A stretch of DNA of 64,000 nucleotides, taken from positions 5,339,442-5,403,441 of the forward strand of contig NC_087392.1 in NCBI RefSeq assembly GCF_963675165.1, in the 5' to 3' direction. This stretch comes from Halichondria panicea (taxonomy: Eukaryota; Porifera; Demospongiae; Suberitida; Halichondriidae). Both the position numbers and the translations under genes were made by a program. The notes below the pieces were generated by a model that saw only the letters and a program-made list of their open reading frames with translations, did not search any database and was not told where the DNA came from. Below, piece after piece: positions 1-10,876 of this stretch (positions within the stretch are counted from its first letter, which is position 1; each line of letters starts with the position of its first letter).

Positions 1-620
1 GTGATATTTACTCTGTTCCCCAACTTTGTATGGAGGTCCGTAGAAATGATGTCATGTTCAATAAAGAATGTTCCAATGTGTCTAATGACGGCCAGTCTGG
101 TTACATTGTTTTGGTTAATCAAGCGAATCAGTTTATCGTTGAATACAGTCGATGGTGATGCAGTCTGATACAGTCTGTCAATTTGTACTTTCTCCCTGGC
201 ATTAGCTATACTGAGTGGGGACACAGTGCCAGAGGTTATCTGTAGGATATCGATCCCATCGTGTGAGGCCAGAGGGGACACACTGAGTACGGCTGAGGAA
301 CACATCATTCCCACCACTCCAACAACAGTGCGAGATCTACTTGTTAGTCCTGCCACAAAGTTAGCTAGTGTTAGCGAGAAGCTGTCATTACTGCATCTCG
401 ACGTCTCCACTGGCACTATCTCCAGTTGATATTCTGTAAGGATATTATTGTTTGCAATCTCTGCAGCTAGATGAGCAGCAGTGAGTAGCTCCCTCCCTCT
501 GTCTACACAATCTTGAGCTGAGCCCTGACCCAGAGGTACCAATGCCAGTAAGTGGAGAGGGGTCTTGGCTGCAAAAGCTGTCAATAGCAGATGACTCAAC
601 AAGCACAATTTGATAAGCAT
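1..620 (-). CDS. Class C GPCR (GABA-B-receptor-like), N-terminal part, 3' truncated by window edge
   Basis: An uninterrupted frame of 206 codons runs from an ATG at 618-620 to the left edge with no stop. The protein starts with a hydrophobic signal peptide (MLIKLCLLSHLLLTAFAA). It continues as a periplasmic-binding-protein/Venus-flytrap fold: an ELLTAAHLAAEIANNN helix, then VVGVVGMMCSSAVLSVSPLA, then a QTASPSTVFNDKLIRLI segment and RLAVIRHIGTFF. This is the order of the ligand-binding region of GABA-B and mGlu-type receptors, which would sit outside the cell and couple ligand binding to G proteins through a seven-helix domain. That domain is not in the window. No splice donor is needed within the visible part, so the first exon is at least 620 bp. 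Family identity comes from recognised motifs; the ligand cannot be inferred. A natriuretic-peptide-receptor-like guanylate cyclase is the main alternative. Confidence 0.75.
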   Translation of the reverse strand, partial: MLIKLCLLSHLLLTAFAAKTPLHLLALVPLGQGSAQDCVDRGRELLTAAHLAAEIANNNILTEYQLEIVPVETSRCSNDSFSLTLANFVAGLTSRSRTVVGVVGMMCSSAVLSVSPLASHDGIDILQITSGTVSPLSIANAREKVQIDRLYQTASPSTVFNDKLIRLINQNNVTRLAVIRHIGTFFIEHDIISTDLHTKLGNRVNI

Positions 621-908
621 TGTGAATTAACTTTGAACAAAGATGCTATAGCTACAAACGACTAGATCTATACATTTATGACTGTACAAGTAGTGTATTC
701 TCATGATAATACATTGCGCAGGAACCCAATGGTTTCAGCATTCCCACAACAGGATGTGAAACCATACAATAACTTGTGGGAAAGTTTTCAATTTAAAGTT
801 TGTAACACATAGATCATAATGAAACTATTGATGAAAACCATTGATGTAAACATACAGGACAAAAGCCACACGGAGAGTCACAAATTACAAACAGTTACAG
901 ATAATTAT

Positions 909-1580
909 CTAGTCTGTTTCATCTTCTTTGTTACGTCTAGATAAGAATATTTGTCTCTTGTCGACTTTTCTCTGCTGTTTCTTGGTCACTGTGGTGTCCA
1001 GCTTCACAGGTAGAGTCACAGGTGTATCTTCAGACACTCGCACAGTCACAGATCCTCCAGCGGTAGTAGTAATCGGCTCTGGTAGTTCAATGAGGTCCAC
1101 AGGGACATGCAGCTGCAGGCATTGTCGGAAGGCCCTTGATACATGGTGCTCTGTCACCGGCATGTCTGCAGCCACACGAACCATCAACTCTTTATTTTCC
1201 AGGAATCGTGTTAAGTTCTCGGTCTCGCCAGCTTGAACTCCGCCCTTTTCCACAGTAAAAGCATTGTGGTCTTCAACGTTATAATGCGTGGCATATACAG
1301 CCATCTTTTGAGGTAGAAGGTGGTTTCTTCCATAGCCATGCTTCACTTGTACGATTTGACCTTTGATCCCGAGCTTGTGCACATCTTGTGTGAGAATAAT
1401 GTCCAGTCTTGCTTTTCTGTTGGGCCTTTGCTTCCATTGCTTGGACTCACGCCTTGTACCGTAGCTCCTGAGAGACAAGGCCATTGTGCCAACCTTCTGA
1501 AAGCCACCAGAGAGGTTTCTTACTGGGAGACTTATAAGAGCCATTCTACTGGATATTGCCACGTGGGTGGGTATGATCAC
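909..1580 (-). CDS. MRPL9: Mitochondrial large ribosomal subunit protein bL9m (MRPL9)
   Basis: Single-exon 223-residue frame. Residues about 1-50 are basic and Ser/Arg-rich, as expected for a mitochondrial targeting peptide. They are followed by the L9 N-terminal domain DIILTQDVHKLGIKGQIVQV and the diagnostic KHGYGRNHLLPQKMAVYAT, where bacterial L9 has the GYaRNyLxPxxxA signature that contacts 23S rRNA. The C-terminal half is less conserved and ends in a Lys/Arg-rich tail. The protein belongs to the mitochondrial large ribosomal subunit and its length is close to animal MRPL9. The first ATG is chosen; Met13 and Met33 are possible alternatives that would shorten the transit peptide. It lies divergently from the JADE homologue with 353 bp between start codons, so a shared promoter is likely. 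Confidence 0.9.
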   Translation of the reverse strand: MIIPTHVAISSRMALISLPVRNLSGGFQKVGTMALSLRSYGTRRESKQWKQRPNRKARLDIILTQDVHKLGIKGQIVQVKHGYGRNHLLPQKMAVYATHYNVEDHNAFTVEKGGVQAGETENLTRFLENKELMVRVAADMPVTEHHVSRAFRQCLQLHVPVDLIELPEPITTTAGGSVTVRVSEDTPVTLPVKLDTTVTKKQQRKVDKRQIFLSRRNKEDETD

Positions 1581-1933
1581 ATGAGTAGTCTTGGCGAAAG
1601 ATGGCGTCGTAGTCTTAAACAGTAATCAAGACTTGATTTTATACCTTTTGACAGTTAATGTAACTGTGTTTTATAGCTTATTTGGACCTACAAAGCGTAA
1701 TCGAAGCCTAAAGAAGTGTTTTTGTTTCAAGATAAAGCTTTCTGGTACTATAAAGCGAGTCAAGGACTGGCGAGCGTACAGTGCCTGACAAAAGATCGTG
1801 TTTACAAAGCTTTCAAGAGACTTTGCTGGTGTTGAAGAGAGAGTGTGACTACCTGGAGATGAGCAAACAAAACAAGAGAGTGTAAAGAGGAGCTGAGCTG
1901 AGAGCTGTGAGGGAGGAACACGCCCACTCAATA
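1581..1933. promoter_or_regulatory. Short divergent intergenic region, likely bidirectional promoter (MRPL9 / JADE)
   Basis: Only 353 bp separate the two divergent start codons. The interval has no open coding segment of its own. No TATA box is convincingly placed for either gene. A promoter role is inferred from the head-to-head arrangement alone. Confidence 0.5.
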
Positions 1934-4787
1934 ATGACATCCTCCAACCCCGCCCACAAACCTGCTGAGGTACAATTTCATATGCAAATTATGTGTAAAT
2001 TAAATTAAATTGGCGATACGCGTTGGTTGCTATGGTGACTACCCTACTGTCCCCTGTAGTTGTATCGAGCTGACCTCATCAGTGCCATGAAGCTCCCAGA
2101 CTCCACCCCCCTAGAGCCGGGATCATTCCTCACTATACGAGAGCCATGGCGGACAGAGTGGGAGTTCGGAGTACAGGTGTGGCTTCATCTTGGCAAGTCC
2201 CACGATCTTATAAGGAATTAGTTGCTATAGTCTGTAGGAAGTTAGTGTGTATGGTCAACTTGTGGCATATGTTTGTCCATTTATGAGTGTGTTTGTTGCA
2301 GGTGTGTGTGAGCCCAGGTCACATCCCAGGGCCTCAGTCAAGGTAAGATTATATAGCAGTGGAGTCCGAGGGTTTAATCATGTACTCTCTTGCAGTCGAG
2401 TGGAGACTGTGTCTACAGAGAGAACAGGAGACTTTGAGCTGTAAGAGTTGTCTATGGTACTATACAGTGACCTGTTAATCAAATGCCCCTCCCCCCTAGC
2501 CCCGAGGCCAAGCTGTGTGAGGGAACAGGGGAGTATCCTATGTATGACCTTGATGAGCTGGACCTCAACTGGCTGACTGCTGTGAACCAAAAGAGGAAGT
2601 TTAGAGGTATATGTAATGCGTGTGCGTGTGTGTGTGTGTGGGTGGTTGGTTGACTGTTGACTGTGCAGCATTGGCTGGTATCAATGGACTCTCAGAAGAG
2701 ACACTCAGAGAAGCCCTCATTGCTCTGGAAACAAAGGTCAGCCATCCACACCCACTGTGTAGACAACCTTACAACCACTCTGGTGGTTCAGTGGGTAGAT
2801 AGCCTTGTTCTCCTAGACTTCCCAGGGGGGTATCCAATTACACACACCGTACACACATGTCTTGTGTGTGGACAATGTGTTCACACACAATGTTCTTGCA
2901 GTGTCAACAGGGCATGGCTCGAGCTATCACCACTCAGGAGAACCTTGGCATAGAGTACGATGAGCAAACTGTGTGTGATGTCTGTCAGGATGTGAGTACA
3001 GTCTACCTTGTGGTGGTGTGTGGGGTTGATATTATGTCTCCTTTACAGCACGAGAGTGAGGAGTCCAATGACATGATATTCTGTGACTCCTGTAATGTGT
3101 GTGTTCACCAGGTGAGCCTTGTCTCTCATGTACATGTATACACCTTAAAGTATTTTTACAGGTAGATATTTGTTTGCAAATTCACTGTTAAGCTCATTTT
3201 GCTGTTATTAATTCCTGCTTAATTAAGTTGTTAAATTAATGTTTTCATAACGTTTCTAATTACTCGCAAGTGATGTATCTGCGAGTACACATTTTACTCT
3301 CGTTTGCAGAAATAGCAAAAATTAATACCACAAAAATATGGTAGTGCTAGTAGATCCCCTCCTCCCCCATGCATGCAGGCCTGCTATGGTGTCACTAGTG
3401 TCCCTAGAGGGAGCTGGCTGTGTAAAGTGTGCTCCTCTGGAGTCGTGTCCCCTGACTGTGCGTTGTGTTTCAACAAGGGGGGTGCACTCAAGAGAGTGCG
3501 TCCTGGCAACCACCAGTGGGCACACATCAGCTGTGCTCTGTGGATACCAGAGGTGCGGTTAGGCAATGTGGACAGAATGGAGCCCATCACCAACATCGAG
3601 GCTGTCCCAGTGAGTCACCCTGACTGTGTGTGTATACCTGTGTGTGTGTGTGTTCCTGTGCCTGGGGGTGTGCCTGTGTGTGTGTGGGTGTGTGTGTGTG
3701 TTCCTGTGCCTGGGGGTGTGCCTGTGTGTGTGTGGGTGTGTGTGTATCTGAGTCTCTGTTGGCTTTGAATGATGTACTGTTTTTCTGTGCAGTTAAGTAG
3801 ATGGAACTTGACGTGTTGCCTGTGCAAGAAGAAGCAGGGAGCTTGTGTACAGTGCTGTGTAAGTCACTCCCTATCAGTATAATGAGTACTTGATACCGTT
3901 CCCTCCCAGCATCCGTCATGTGTGATAGCGTATCATGTGACCTGCGGCTTTAGCGGTGGCCTCATCATGAAGAGCAAACTGGACATGATCAACAATACTG
4001 TCATACACGAGGTAGTTATGGTACATGCACCTGTGAAGATAATAAGTGAATACTTTCACTACTCAGTTTAGACAGGTTGTATTGATGTGTGTACACAGCT
4101 TGGGGTTAACAATCATCACACTTATCTACTCTCACAGTCATTTTGTCCCAAGCACACGGCGGTACGTCGATCGCCACACTCCTCCCCCCGCAAACATGGG
4201 TCGTCACGGCAACCATCGCAGCTGATTCAACTCCAGGAGACCTTCCACGAGTACGCAGACTCAGAGCACCTCACAAAGACTCTCAAGACACCTCCAAAAC
4301 TAGCCGCCCTCATTTATAACTACTGGAAACTCAAGAGACGGGTAAGCGTGTGTGCATGCACTGACTACCGGTCATGATGTGGGTCATTACCCGGGGTATT
4401 GGTGGGAGGAGGGGGTGGGCCCACACTCTCATTGAGCACCATTCAGCCAGTGTAACCAATATACAGACACTCGTAACTCTAGACCTGGAGATTGTATGAT
4501 GTCAATGCATTGTGTAGCTCTTTCATATGATTGAATGGTGTGTGCTTAAATCACGATTGATTTCAGGCCTACATCTTCCATGCTTGAGTACATGTAGCTA
4601 TGATAACTCATGATACACTGTGTCCATATGCAGTCTCAGCACAATCGCACTCTGTTGTCAGACCTGCCCATCGAGACAGCCCTGGAGAGTGTCAAGGAGA
4701 TGTCGGGCACTGCAGCCAGAGTGGGTCACATTGACTGTGTTGCATGTATACCAGCTATACTGATGTGTGTGTATACCAGCTATACTG

Positions 4788-4821
<34 letters not shown>

Positions 4822-5645
4822 ATGTACTCATGACCTCCCTGTGCTCTTTCAGAGTGCTCTCAGAGCTGACGAGGATTATATGAAAATTGTACACATTCGA
4901 CAGAATCTTGAAAAGGTGATCACACAACTGCTATACTAACTTGGAGATTATTGGGACAAATTTGACATACTTTTCCCTAATTGTTAACTTCTTTGATGGC
5001 TTGTGTTTGTCCCAACTACCACAGGCCCGTAACTTGATCTATATGGTCCAAAGGAGGGAGAGACTGAAGAAACAGCTACTCTACAACACATCTCACTCCT
5101 GGGAGCTGGAGGCCAAAGCTCTGGACTCACCAGCAATACAGCTCAGCATCAGGTGAAGTCTTGTGTGGAGGAGAGCATGACTTGTGTATACTCCCAAGAA
5201 TATGTGTTTCCCAAAAGAAAATACCCAATTTGGCAAAACTGCTTCTCAATTTCACTAAGTATGTGCTGTAATGTTAGAAGCCTAACATGTGCATACACTG
5301 TACTCCTGGCGGTATGCTTCCTGATGTCACAAAGATGTGCTGTAATAATTATTGATTGTTATGTACCCACACCCTCACATACACCCACACACACACCCCC
5401 TCACATACACACACCCTCACACCCACACCCACACCTACACACACAGGGGTCCGACTACTGCCCCTCCTCCTGACGAGACTAGCAATGGACCCACTTGCAG
5501 CTCCTCCTCTCAAAAGAACTCTAAACCTAAACTGCGTAACGGGTTTGATAGTACCCCCCCAGGCAAAGTGATGGTAGTGACAGGCCCACATCTGAGACAC
5601 AGACCATACACACTCCACAGACTAGCTAGCACAGAACCTTCATGA
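1934..5645 (+). CDS. JADE1-like: JADE family PHD-finger protein (HBO1/KAT7 complex scaffold), 16 exons
   Basis: Sixteen exons join in frame to 548 codons: 1934-1969, 2060-2176, 2302-2342, 2396-2440, 2500-2606, 2669-2736, 2902-2991, 3049-3111, 3379-3609, 3793-3858, 3910-4011, 4138-4341, 4634-4720, 4853-4915, 5025-5152, 5447-5645. Every intron is GT-AG and phases agree throughout. Residues 13-30 contain the JADE signature [11 protein letters not shown]. An [15 protein letters not shown] stretch leads into PHD1, with C163, C166, C180, C183, H188, C191, C204 and C207 giving a complete C4HC3 set. A zinc knuckle and second extended PHD follow (C216/C219, [13 protein letters not shown], then the exon 10-11 cysteines). 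Next comes the [12 protein letters not shown] helix and a [16 protein letters not shown] motif. In animals JADE links KAT7 to ING4/5 and MEAF6 and reads H3 tails. Length resembles the short JADE1 isoform. The tiny first exon is inferred from frame and splice signals and is the least certain part. Confidence 0.9.
3150..3345. repeat. Short interspersed element inside JADE intron 8
   Basis: This AT-rich segment between exons 8 and 9 is similar, in reverse orientation, to 21165-21415. Shared blocks include a GAGTACACATTTT-type run, a TTTCATAACGTTTCTAAT-type run and a TAGCTCATTTTGCTG run. The second copy has related ends on opposite strands (TTAAAGGTGAAATATT and the reverse complement of AATATGTCACCTTAA), as in a MITE. 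It does not disturb the flanking splice sites. Confidence 0.55.
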
Positions 5646-5849
5646 CATGCATGGCTCTATTTTGTTGTCTCTCTGTTTTTATAGTCACACATGTTGTGCA
5701 CACATGCTGTGCTTATTTTGCACTATAAACTGTTGTTGCGTGAACTGCAAGCAATGCAACTCTGGGGTCCGGGTGACAGAATCATAGACATAATTATACG
5801 TACAGTAATTTTGTATGTACCATGATTTTTGGGTAAAGGTCGTCGTTAG

Positions 5850-5855
5850 AATAAA
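5850..5855 (+). terminator. Polyadenylation signal AATAAA, probable 3' end of the JADE transcript
   Basis: A canonical AATAAA lies 205 bp after the JADE stop codon, and a T/G-rich stretch follows. No other gene is between them. Confidence 0.45.
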
Positions 5856-5937
5856 CTGTTTTAGCGTTTTGTTTTGATTATGGGTGCAAATCGCATTTAA
5901 GCATGTGAACAGCTGGACAAGGTTACATGCACATAAT

Positions 5938-6781
5938 TATGCCTCGAGGCGTAGCCGCACGAGGGATACGGTAAAGCTGACTGTGTGTGTGTCTGTCTGT
6001 CTGTCTGTGTGTGTGTGTGTGTATTCCAGCTATAACTGCTCAACGGTTGCAATGCGACGAAAACTAACAGCTTCTATAGGCTTCTAGCCACGTTCTCTTG
6101 GATTTTGATTCGTGGATTAGCAAACTAAAGCTTCTTTCTCGAGTTATGGCTAGTTTGACTCACATTGAAGGCTGTTGCAGTCTCTTCAGAATCTTTCATA
6201 GCATCATCTGTCCGCACAAACTTTCTATTCAACATATGAGTTAGCCTTGCACTAAAGCGCTAGCTTTTTGTTAGCTACAATACTCAGAAAATATCTGTTA
6301 AAACAGCTAGCTAGCAGTAGCCATTTGTGAAATTGATCTCTTTGGACACACCCTTTAATTATTCCTGTGGATGTAATGCGCATGCGCGCTCATTCCCCAT
6401 GTGTGATATCCAAGATCCAGATCCAGATTATCCTGGCAGAATCATCTTTGTCTTGAGGGCCTGGTAAGCCACAAAACACTACCATATAACAATATAGATA
6501 ACAATATGCATGTACACAGGTCTTTTCTTCTTAGATATTATATACACTGAACTACAGATCCTGGAAGAATCAATTTTCTTCTTTCTTGAGGTCCTGGTAA
6601 GCCACATAATACAATAAATAACAACAATAGATGCATGTAAATAAGTCTTTTCTTCTCAGTGACTTTATATAGATAAGCTAACTTTAATATAAAATTCATT
6701 ATAGATAACACTCTAATACTTTTGAGCGAAAGCAAAAACATGGCGAGAGGCATTAGCACAGCGCCAGCTTGAACACTAGTT
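5938..6781 (+). mobile_element. 844-bp non-autonomous element (TATGCCTCG... family), copy 1
   Basis: It is bounded by TATGCCTCGAGGCGTAGCC on the left and GAACACTAGTT on the right, with a 5-bp direct repeat ATAAT at 5933-5937 and 6782-6786. A second copy lies at 15588-16490 in the opposite orientation with its own 4-bp repeat AATA, which fixes the ends. Copy 1 lacks the 61-bp nested insert found in copy 2. There is a TG/TCTG simple repeat near the left end. No transposase frame and no clear terminal inverted repeat were seen, so the class is undetermined. Confidence 0.65.
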
Positions 6782-7107
6782 ATAATAGTGCTCTTATTAC
6801 TATAATTATATAGCTAGGTGCATGCATGCACAACCTTCTGATTGTTGTGATTCGATCATGAAGACTAGATCCACAGTAAGTGATTCACAATCTAGCTGTA
6901 GTGCAACTATGATTGCAGTAACAGCGATTGTAACATGAGGACGATGAGGTACTATTCCAGCTTCCATAGCTGAATATATAGATCACAAATTTTAGTGTCC
7001 GCTACATTCACTGACCCCGGCTTGATATGTGCATTCACTAATCCAAAAAATGATCAATGCTTTCATAAATGTAATAGCATTACATAATCTCTGTATTCAC
7101 TATAATT

Positions 7108-7175
7108 AGGAGCCCAGTCACAGAGATGCTGCTCCCAACCTCGTGTGGGAGGATATGAGTGTAATGTCAGACTTT
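7108..7175 (+). pseudogene. Plus-strand scrap of SMARCAD1-like exon l
   Basis: It matches 68 bp of exon l (the part encoding PSHRDAAPNLVWEDMSVMSD) but in plus orientation, 290 bp from a longer minus-strand piece of the same exon at 7462-7719. The two pieces form a small inverted duplication. The interval 7176-7461 between them resembles sequence at about 29730-29880 and 53980-54130 (a direct copy of the host's 3'/5' intergenic DNA). Confidence 0.7.
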
Positions 7176-7461
7176 GTACACCTATTGCATTTTACTGTTC
7201 TTTACTGTTTCCATACGTAAACGTTTAGGTTGGGTGGTTCATAATTCAAGATCTTGTATTTTCCGACGGACCTATACTCCTACCAACCAGCAGATCTTGC
7301 TAGAGCCTTCTGTAGGAGATCAGTCCCGTCCAATTTATCATATGGAGAATGAGGGGGAACAGTAAAGAATAGTAAGGAGTACAATCAATCAAATACTGTG
7401 TACGTTAACTAGGTACAATTATAACATGTTCTTTACTGAAGAATTACTTAATTGTTCACAC

Positions 7462-7719
7462 CTTGTACAGTGTGCAGAGGTTGTGCAGCTCAAAGTCTGA
7501 CATTACACTCATATCCTCCCACACAAGGTTGGGAGCAGCATCTGTGTGACTGGGATCCTTTAGGATGGCCCTCACCATGCAGTGTAGGGTGTGGTCAGTG
7601 TAGTGGTGTCTCAAGAGTAGGGGATGGTTGGTGGCCTTGCGAAGGTCTACCATCACGTCCATCCTCTTGTTGAGCTCATCACCTGTAGTGGAGAGGGGGT
7701 GCTCAGTACGGGGCACAAA
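7462..7719 (-). pseudogene. SMARCAD1-like exon l fragment (locus E3)
   Basis: It encodes EHPLSTTGDELNKRMDVMVD followed by RKATNHPLLLRHHYTD and EDMSVMSDFELHNLCTLYK, the SMARCAD1 segment between the two helicase lobes. The donor side (CTTGTACAAG then GTGTG) is retained. The acceptor side is lost: the exon breaks into unrelated sequence after the GCACAAA near 7719. Exons j and k, which should lie to its right, are absent. NLR0 occupies that position in the opposite orientation. Confidence 0.75.
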
Positions 7720-7919
7720 TACCTATACAATGAACAGATACACAAGTCAATGAAAAGCCGGGTGAACAACAATTAACACGTGATTATAGGTATTATAGGT
7801 ATTATAGGTATTTGTTAGTGTAGCCATGGTAAAGGACATTGCAAATCACTCGGGAATAAATGCAAATGTCTAACACACCCAAAAGTTCAAACATCAACCA
7901 GTAGCTAGCTTAATATAAA

Positions 7920-8171
7920 CTGCATGTACACCTACAGTTTGCTAACAAGTCACTGTAATAGCTATAATAGCTTATAGCATCCATTCGTGTACATGCATGT
8001 AGCTGATAGCAGTAACAAGTTGTGTACTATACAAAGTTTAAGGTGAATGTGAACTGTATTTTCCAATCTACAATCAATGTAGTCTAAGTGCCAGCAAAGA
8101 AGACTTATACAATCACTATATGTAACTGTTCTGTATACATACAGCTTATTGAATAAAGACACACGAAAGCA
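7920..8171 (+). promoter_or_regulatory. Conserved 5' flank of the NLR family (NLR0)
   Basis: The 250 bp before the NLR0 ATG closely resemble the segments before NLR1 (11270-11508) and, more distantly, NLR2 (22200-22410). Shared blocks include AACAAGTTGTG, GAACTGTATTTTC, AAGTGCCAGCAAAGAAGAC and TTGAATAAAGACA, ending ACGAAAGCAATGGATC. The block probably holds the promoter and 5' UTR and was duplicated together with each gene. Confidence 0.5.
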
Positions 8172-9117
8172 ATGGATCTATCTCCATTGACACAAGGGGA
8201 ACAAAAGAATGAACAGCCACAACAAGTGAGCAGTCACAGTCCGTCAGCTCAACACACTAGTTGGCCACCAACTGTTTACCGCCCACACTCCTCTCACACT
8301 AGAACAGAACAATGTATCACTGTTTCAGACACCACTCAGATGACTACTAGCACTCATTCACACTCAAGTGCTCATTTCCAATCGTCTATTAGCGCTAACA
8401 ATGAACAAATAGAGGCTAGTCCTCAAGATTATGACTGTCTGAGTACTCCACCAGCTAAAAGAGTGTGTCCTCAACAGCTCAATTCTATTGCTATATGTAC
8501 ACATCCGTTGTCTACTGCAACCAGAAGTAAAACTATAGCAAGTTCAAGTCAGACAATACCAGCTGGTATTCATGTCTACAGAATAGACGTGGTTTGTTGT
8601 ATTGCTGACGCTCTGTCAAAAAATTGCTCGTTGATGGAACTAACAATCAAAAACACAGGCTTTCTGGGATGGACTTTTTTATATTTGAAAGCTTACATAA
8701 AAACACAACGTTAAACACGCTAGACTGTAGTGATGATTTTTATTATTTACAAGAACTTAAAAACAATGATGAAGTCGCTAAATCTTTGTGTGAAATGCTA
8801 ATACACAATCAAGGCCTTCAACTGTCATTTGTACAGTATGTTGTCTTAAAGCTTCGACTATTTCTTCCCATGGCAATCTTCTGATAGCATGTCGTTGGTC
8901 TAGGGCTTTCCTTAAGCACAATCAAGGCCTTCAAAATCTAAATATTGGCGATAAATTGATTGAGGGTCATTTAAAAGAGTTTGCAATGGCATACATTCAG
9001 AGAAAGCCTGTCCTAAATTTAATTGTTGAAAAATTGGAAGATGATTTAGTGAAAGAGATCGAGGGACTTGAAACAGATAATACTGATAAGGAGTACAACA
9101 TCAAAAACAGATACTAA
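8172..9117 (+). pseudogene. NLR0: truncated NLR, leader fused to C-terminal LRR, DEATH and NACHT deleted
   Basis: The Gln/Ser-rich leader (MDLSPLTQGEQKNEQPQQ...) is nearly identical to that of NLR1. At about 8565-8590 it jumps straight into the last leucine-rich repeats (VCCIADALSK...), skipping the DEATH, NACHT and most LRR coding sequence. That is roughly 4 kb in NLR2. The LRR part is frameshifted and carries a 95-bp inverted insert at 8822-8916, bracketed by an 18-bp direct repeat. It ends with the family C-terminus (GLETD...DKEYNIKNRY). It cannot encode a working receptor. It lies antisense beside SMARCAD1-like exon i (9265-9400), as NLR1 and NLR2 do. Confidence 0.8.
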
Positions 9118-9264
9118 CCACCACTGTAGATTTAGAGACTGCTATCATTACAATGCCTCGGGCATACTTTGTTTTGCTCAATTAAGTGCTATGGAAGATG
9201 TTCGTTAGAAATGTACAATAATAAGATTCATATAATTATACTATAATTATGTTTGTGATCAAAC

Positions 9265-9869
9265 CTGTATTTTCATGAGGTGTGTGTATCGCAGTGAGTT
9301 CATGTTCTTGAGCATGTGTCCCTCGTCCAGTACGAGACAGTCTAGAGAGAGCTTCCTAAAGAACTTCCTGTCCTCAGCCTGACCTATACACACATTGTAC
9401 CTGCATGGGGACACAGGGATATATACCATAACTGAGGCATTGAGTGAACAGATTCAACTGTGTGCATGAGATCTATAGCAGTTGTGTAGAAATGCTCACA
9501 GCAGATGCACACATTGTACCTACAGCTATGTAGGTCAGGTTAACACAAATGTCAACAGTCTTAAAGTTTGAACCACGGGGATTAAACAAGTGCCAGAGTA
9601 CAATATTAAATTAGTGACAGTACATACGTTGTGAGGATGACATCAAAGTTATCATGATTGGAAAGGATCTCATATCTCATCTGAGACCTGTCCTGTTGGG
9701 AACCTGCAGTGAATCGTACACAAGTCAGTCCCTTCACATAGAGCAAACACCATATACTGTGTAGGTGACATGCTCTAGTGAGAGCAGTACTGTACACACA
9801 AGCACTCACCCCAGTACACTATGACTGTCATGGCTGGACACCACACCTCAAACTCACGAACCCAATAGT
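9265..9869 (-). pseudogene. SMARCAD1-like fragment E3: exons g, h, i
   Basis: Three consecutive exons keep frame and splice sites. Exon g is 9810-9869 (WVREFEVWCPAMTVIVYWG), exon h 9628-9703 (GSQQDRSQMRYEILSNHDNF) and exon i 9265-9400 ([14 protein letters not shown]... [19 protein letters not shown]). They cover the first helicase lobe from motif Ia to the Walker B DEGH box. No exon f (GLGKT) lies to the right and no exon j to the left, so this is an isolated piece of the gene. The DEGH motif is intact. Confidence 0.8.
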
Positions 9870-10876
9870 CTACAAGGGAAAGCAATCTGGTGATGCAAAA
9901 TTATACAATACAAATATGTACACTAAAAACACACAATCTAAAAAATTGCTAGGATTGGCCTGGGAAAGCACCAAGCGAGCAGGAACGAGCCGTACGTCTA
10001 TCCGTTACAATGTCATGAATATGTGCAAGAATAAGTACGGTCTATTTTTTGAACACAGTCAATAGACAATTACAATTTCAACCAAGGTTAATAATAAGTG
10101 TCAATCAGGAATGTAGTGATGTGTATCAACACTGGCTGTACATGTGATGACATTGTAACTGATTGACTATAATATACAGAGTGGTGGTACAAGCACGCAT
10201 GATCGCGGCTAAGCACATGCATGCAGGGAGATAGCACAAGTCAAGGTAGCTAATAGTTGTTAGTAGTATCACTTTTTGAATGTCATCGACAACCTCTTGC
10301 TGTGCTGTTATAAGCTCTGTGAATTTGTATGCAAGTGTTTGCATATAATTATAATGCATGAGAAAGTGTACAATAAATATACAAATGCAAGTTATGAGGA
10401 TAATACACGTACAGCACTCAAAATGAAGTGTTCTACTGACAATTCTGGTCTTCAAAGCTCTTACTGACGATGACAAGGTAGCCAGCCAGTCACAGCTTTA
10501 GGTAAGAAACAGAGAAACACACAATTCAGTAACTGCTGAGCTCTTTCTAGGTCCGTACCTCATGATGAATATTATTAGCCTACATTTTTGGTTACACCAC
10601 AAACCAGTAAGACTGGAGGTCCTATCAGTTTCTCCACTGAGAAAGAGCTCTACCACATCTATATAATAATATGCATTTCTGGAATGGACAACCAAAGGGG
10701 AGTCCATTATAGCAAGTTAACACAAAATTGCACAGAGGGTTGGGGAAAACTGCCACTGGTATAGTAGGTATTGGGTCATAGATCATCATAGAATGAGTAT
10801 ACTCAGATTGATCGAGGGGCACACTATGGCGACCATAAGCAGAATTTAAACACCTGTAAACAATCATGACACACAT
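9870..10876. other. Intergenic stretch without a recognised gene
   Basis: This is AT-rich DNA between fragment E3 and the 64-bp conserved block. Short frames on both strands show no domain, splice or repeat evidence. I see nothing identifiable. Confidence 0.4.

Noticed and set aside
226-429. 67-codon plus-strand frame near the left end
   Set aside because: It is antisense to the receptor frame, which has a signal peptide and family motifs.
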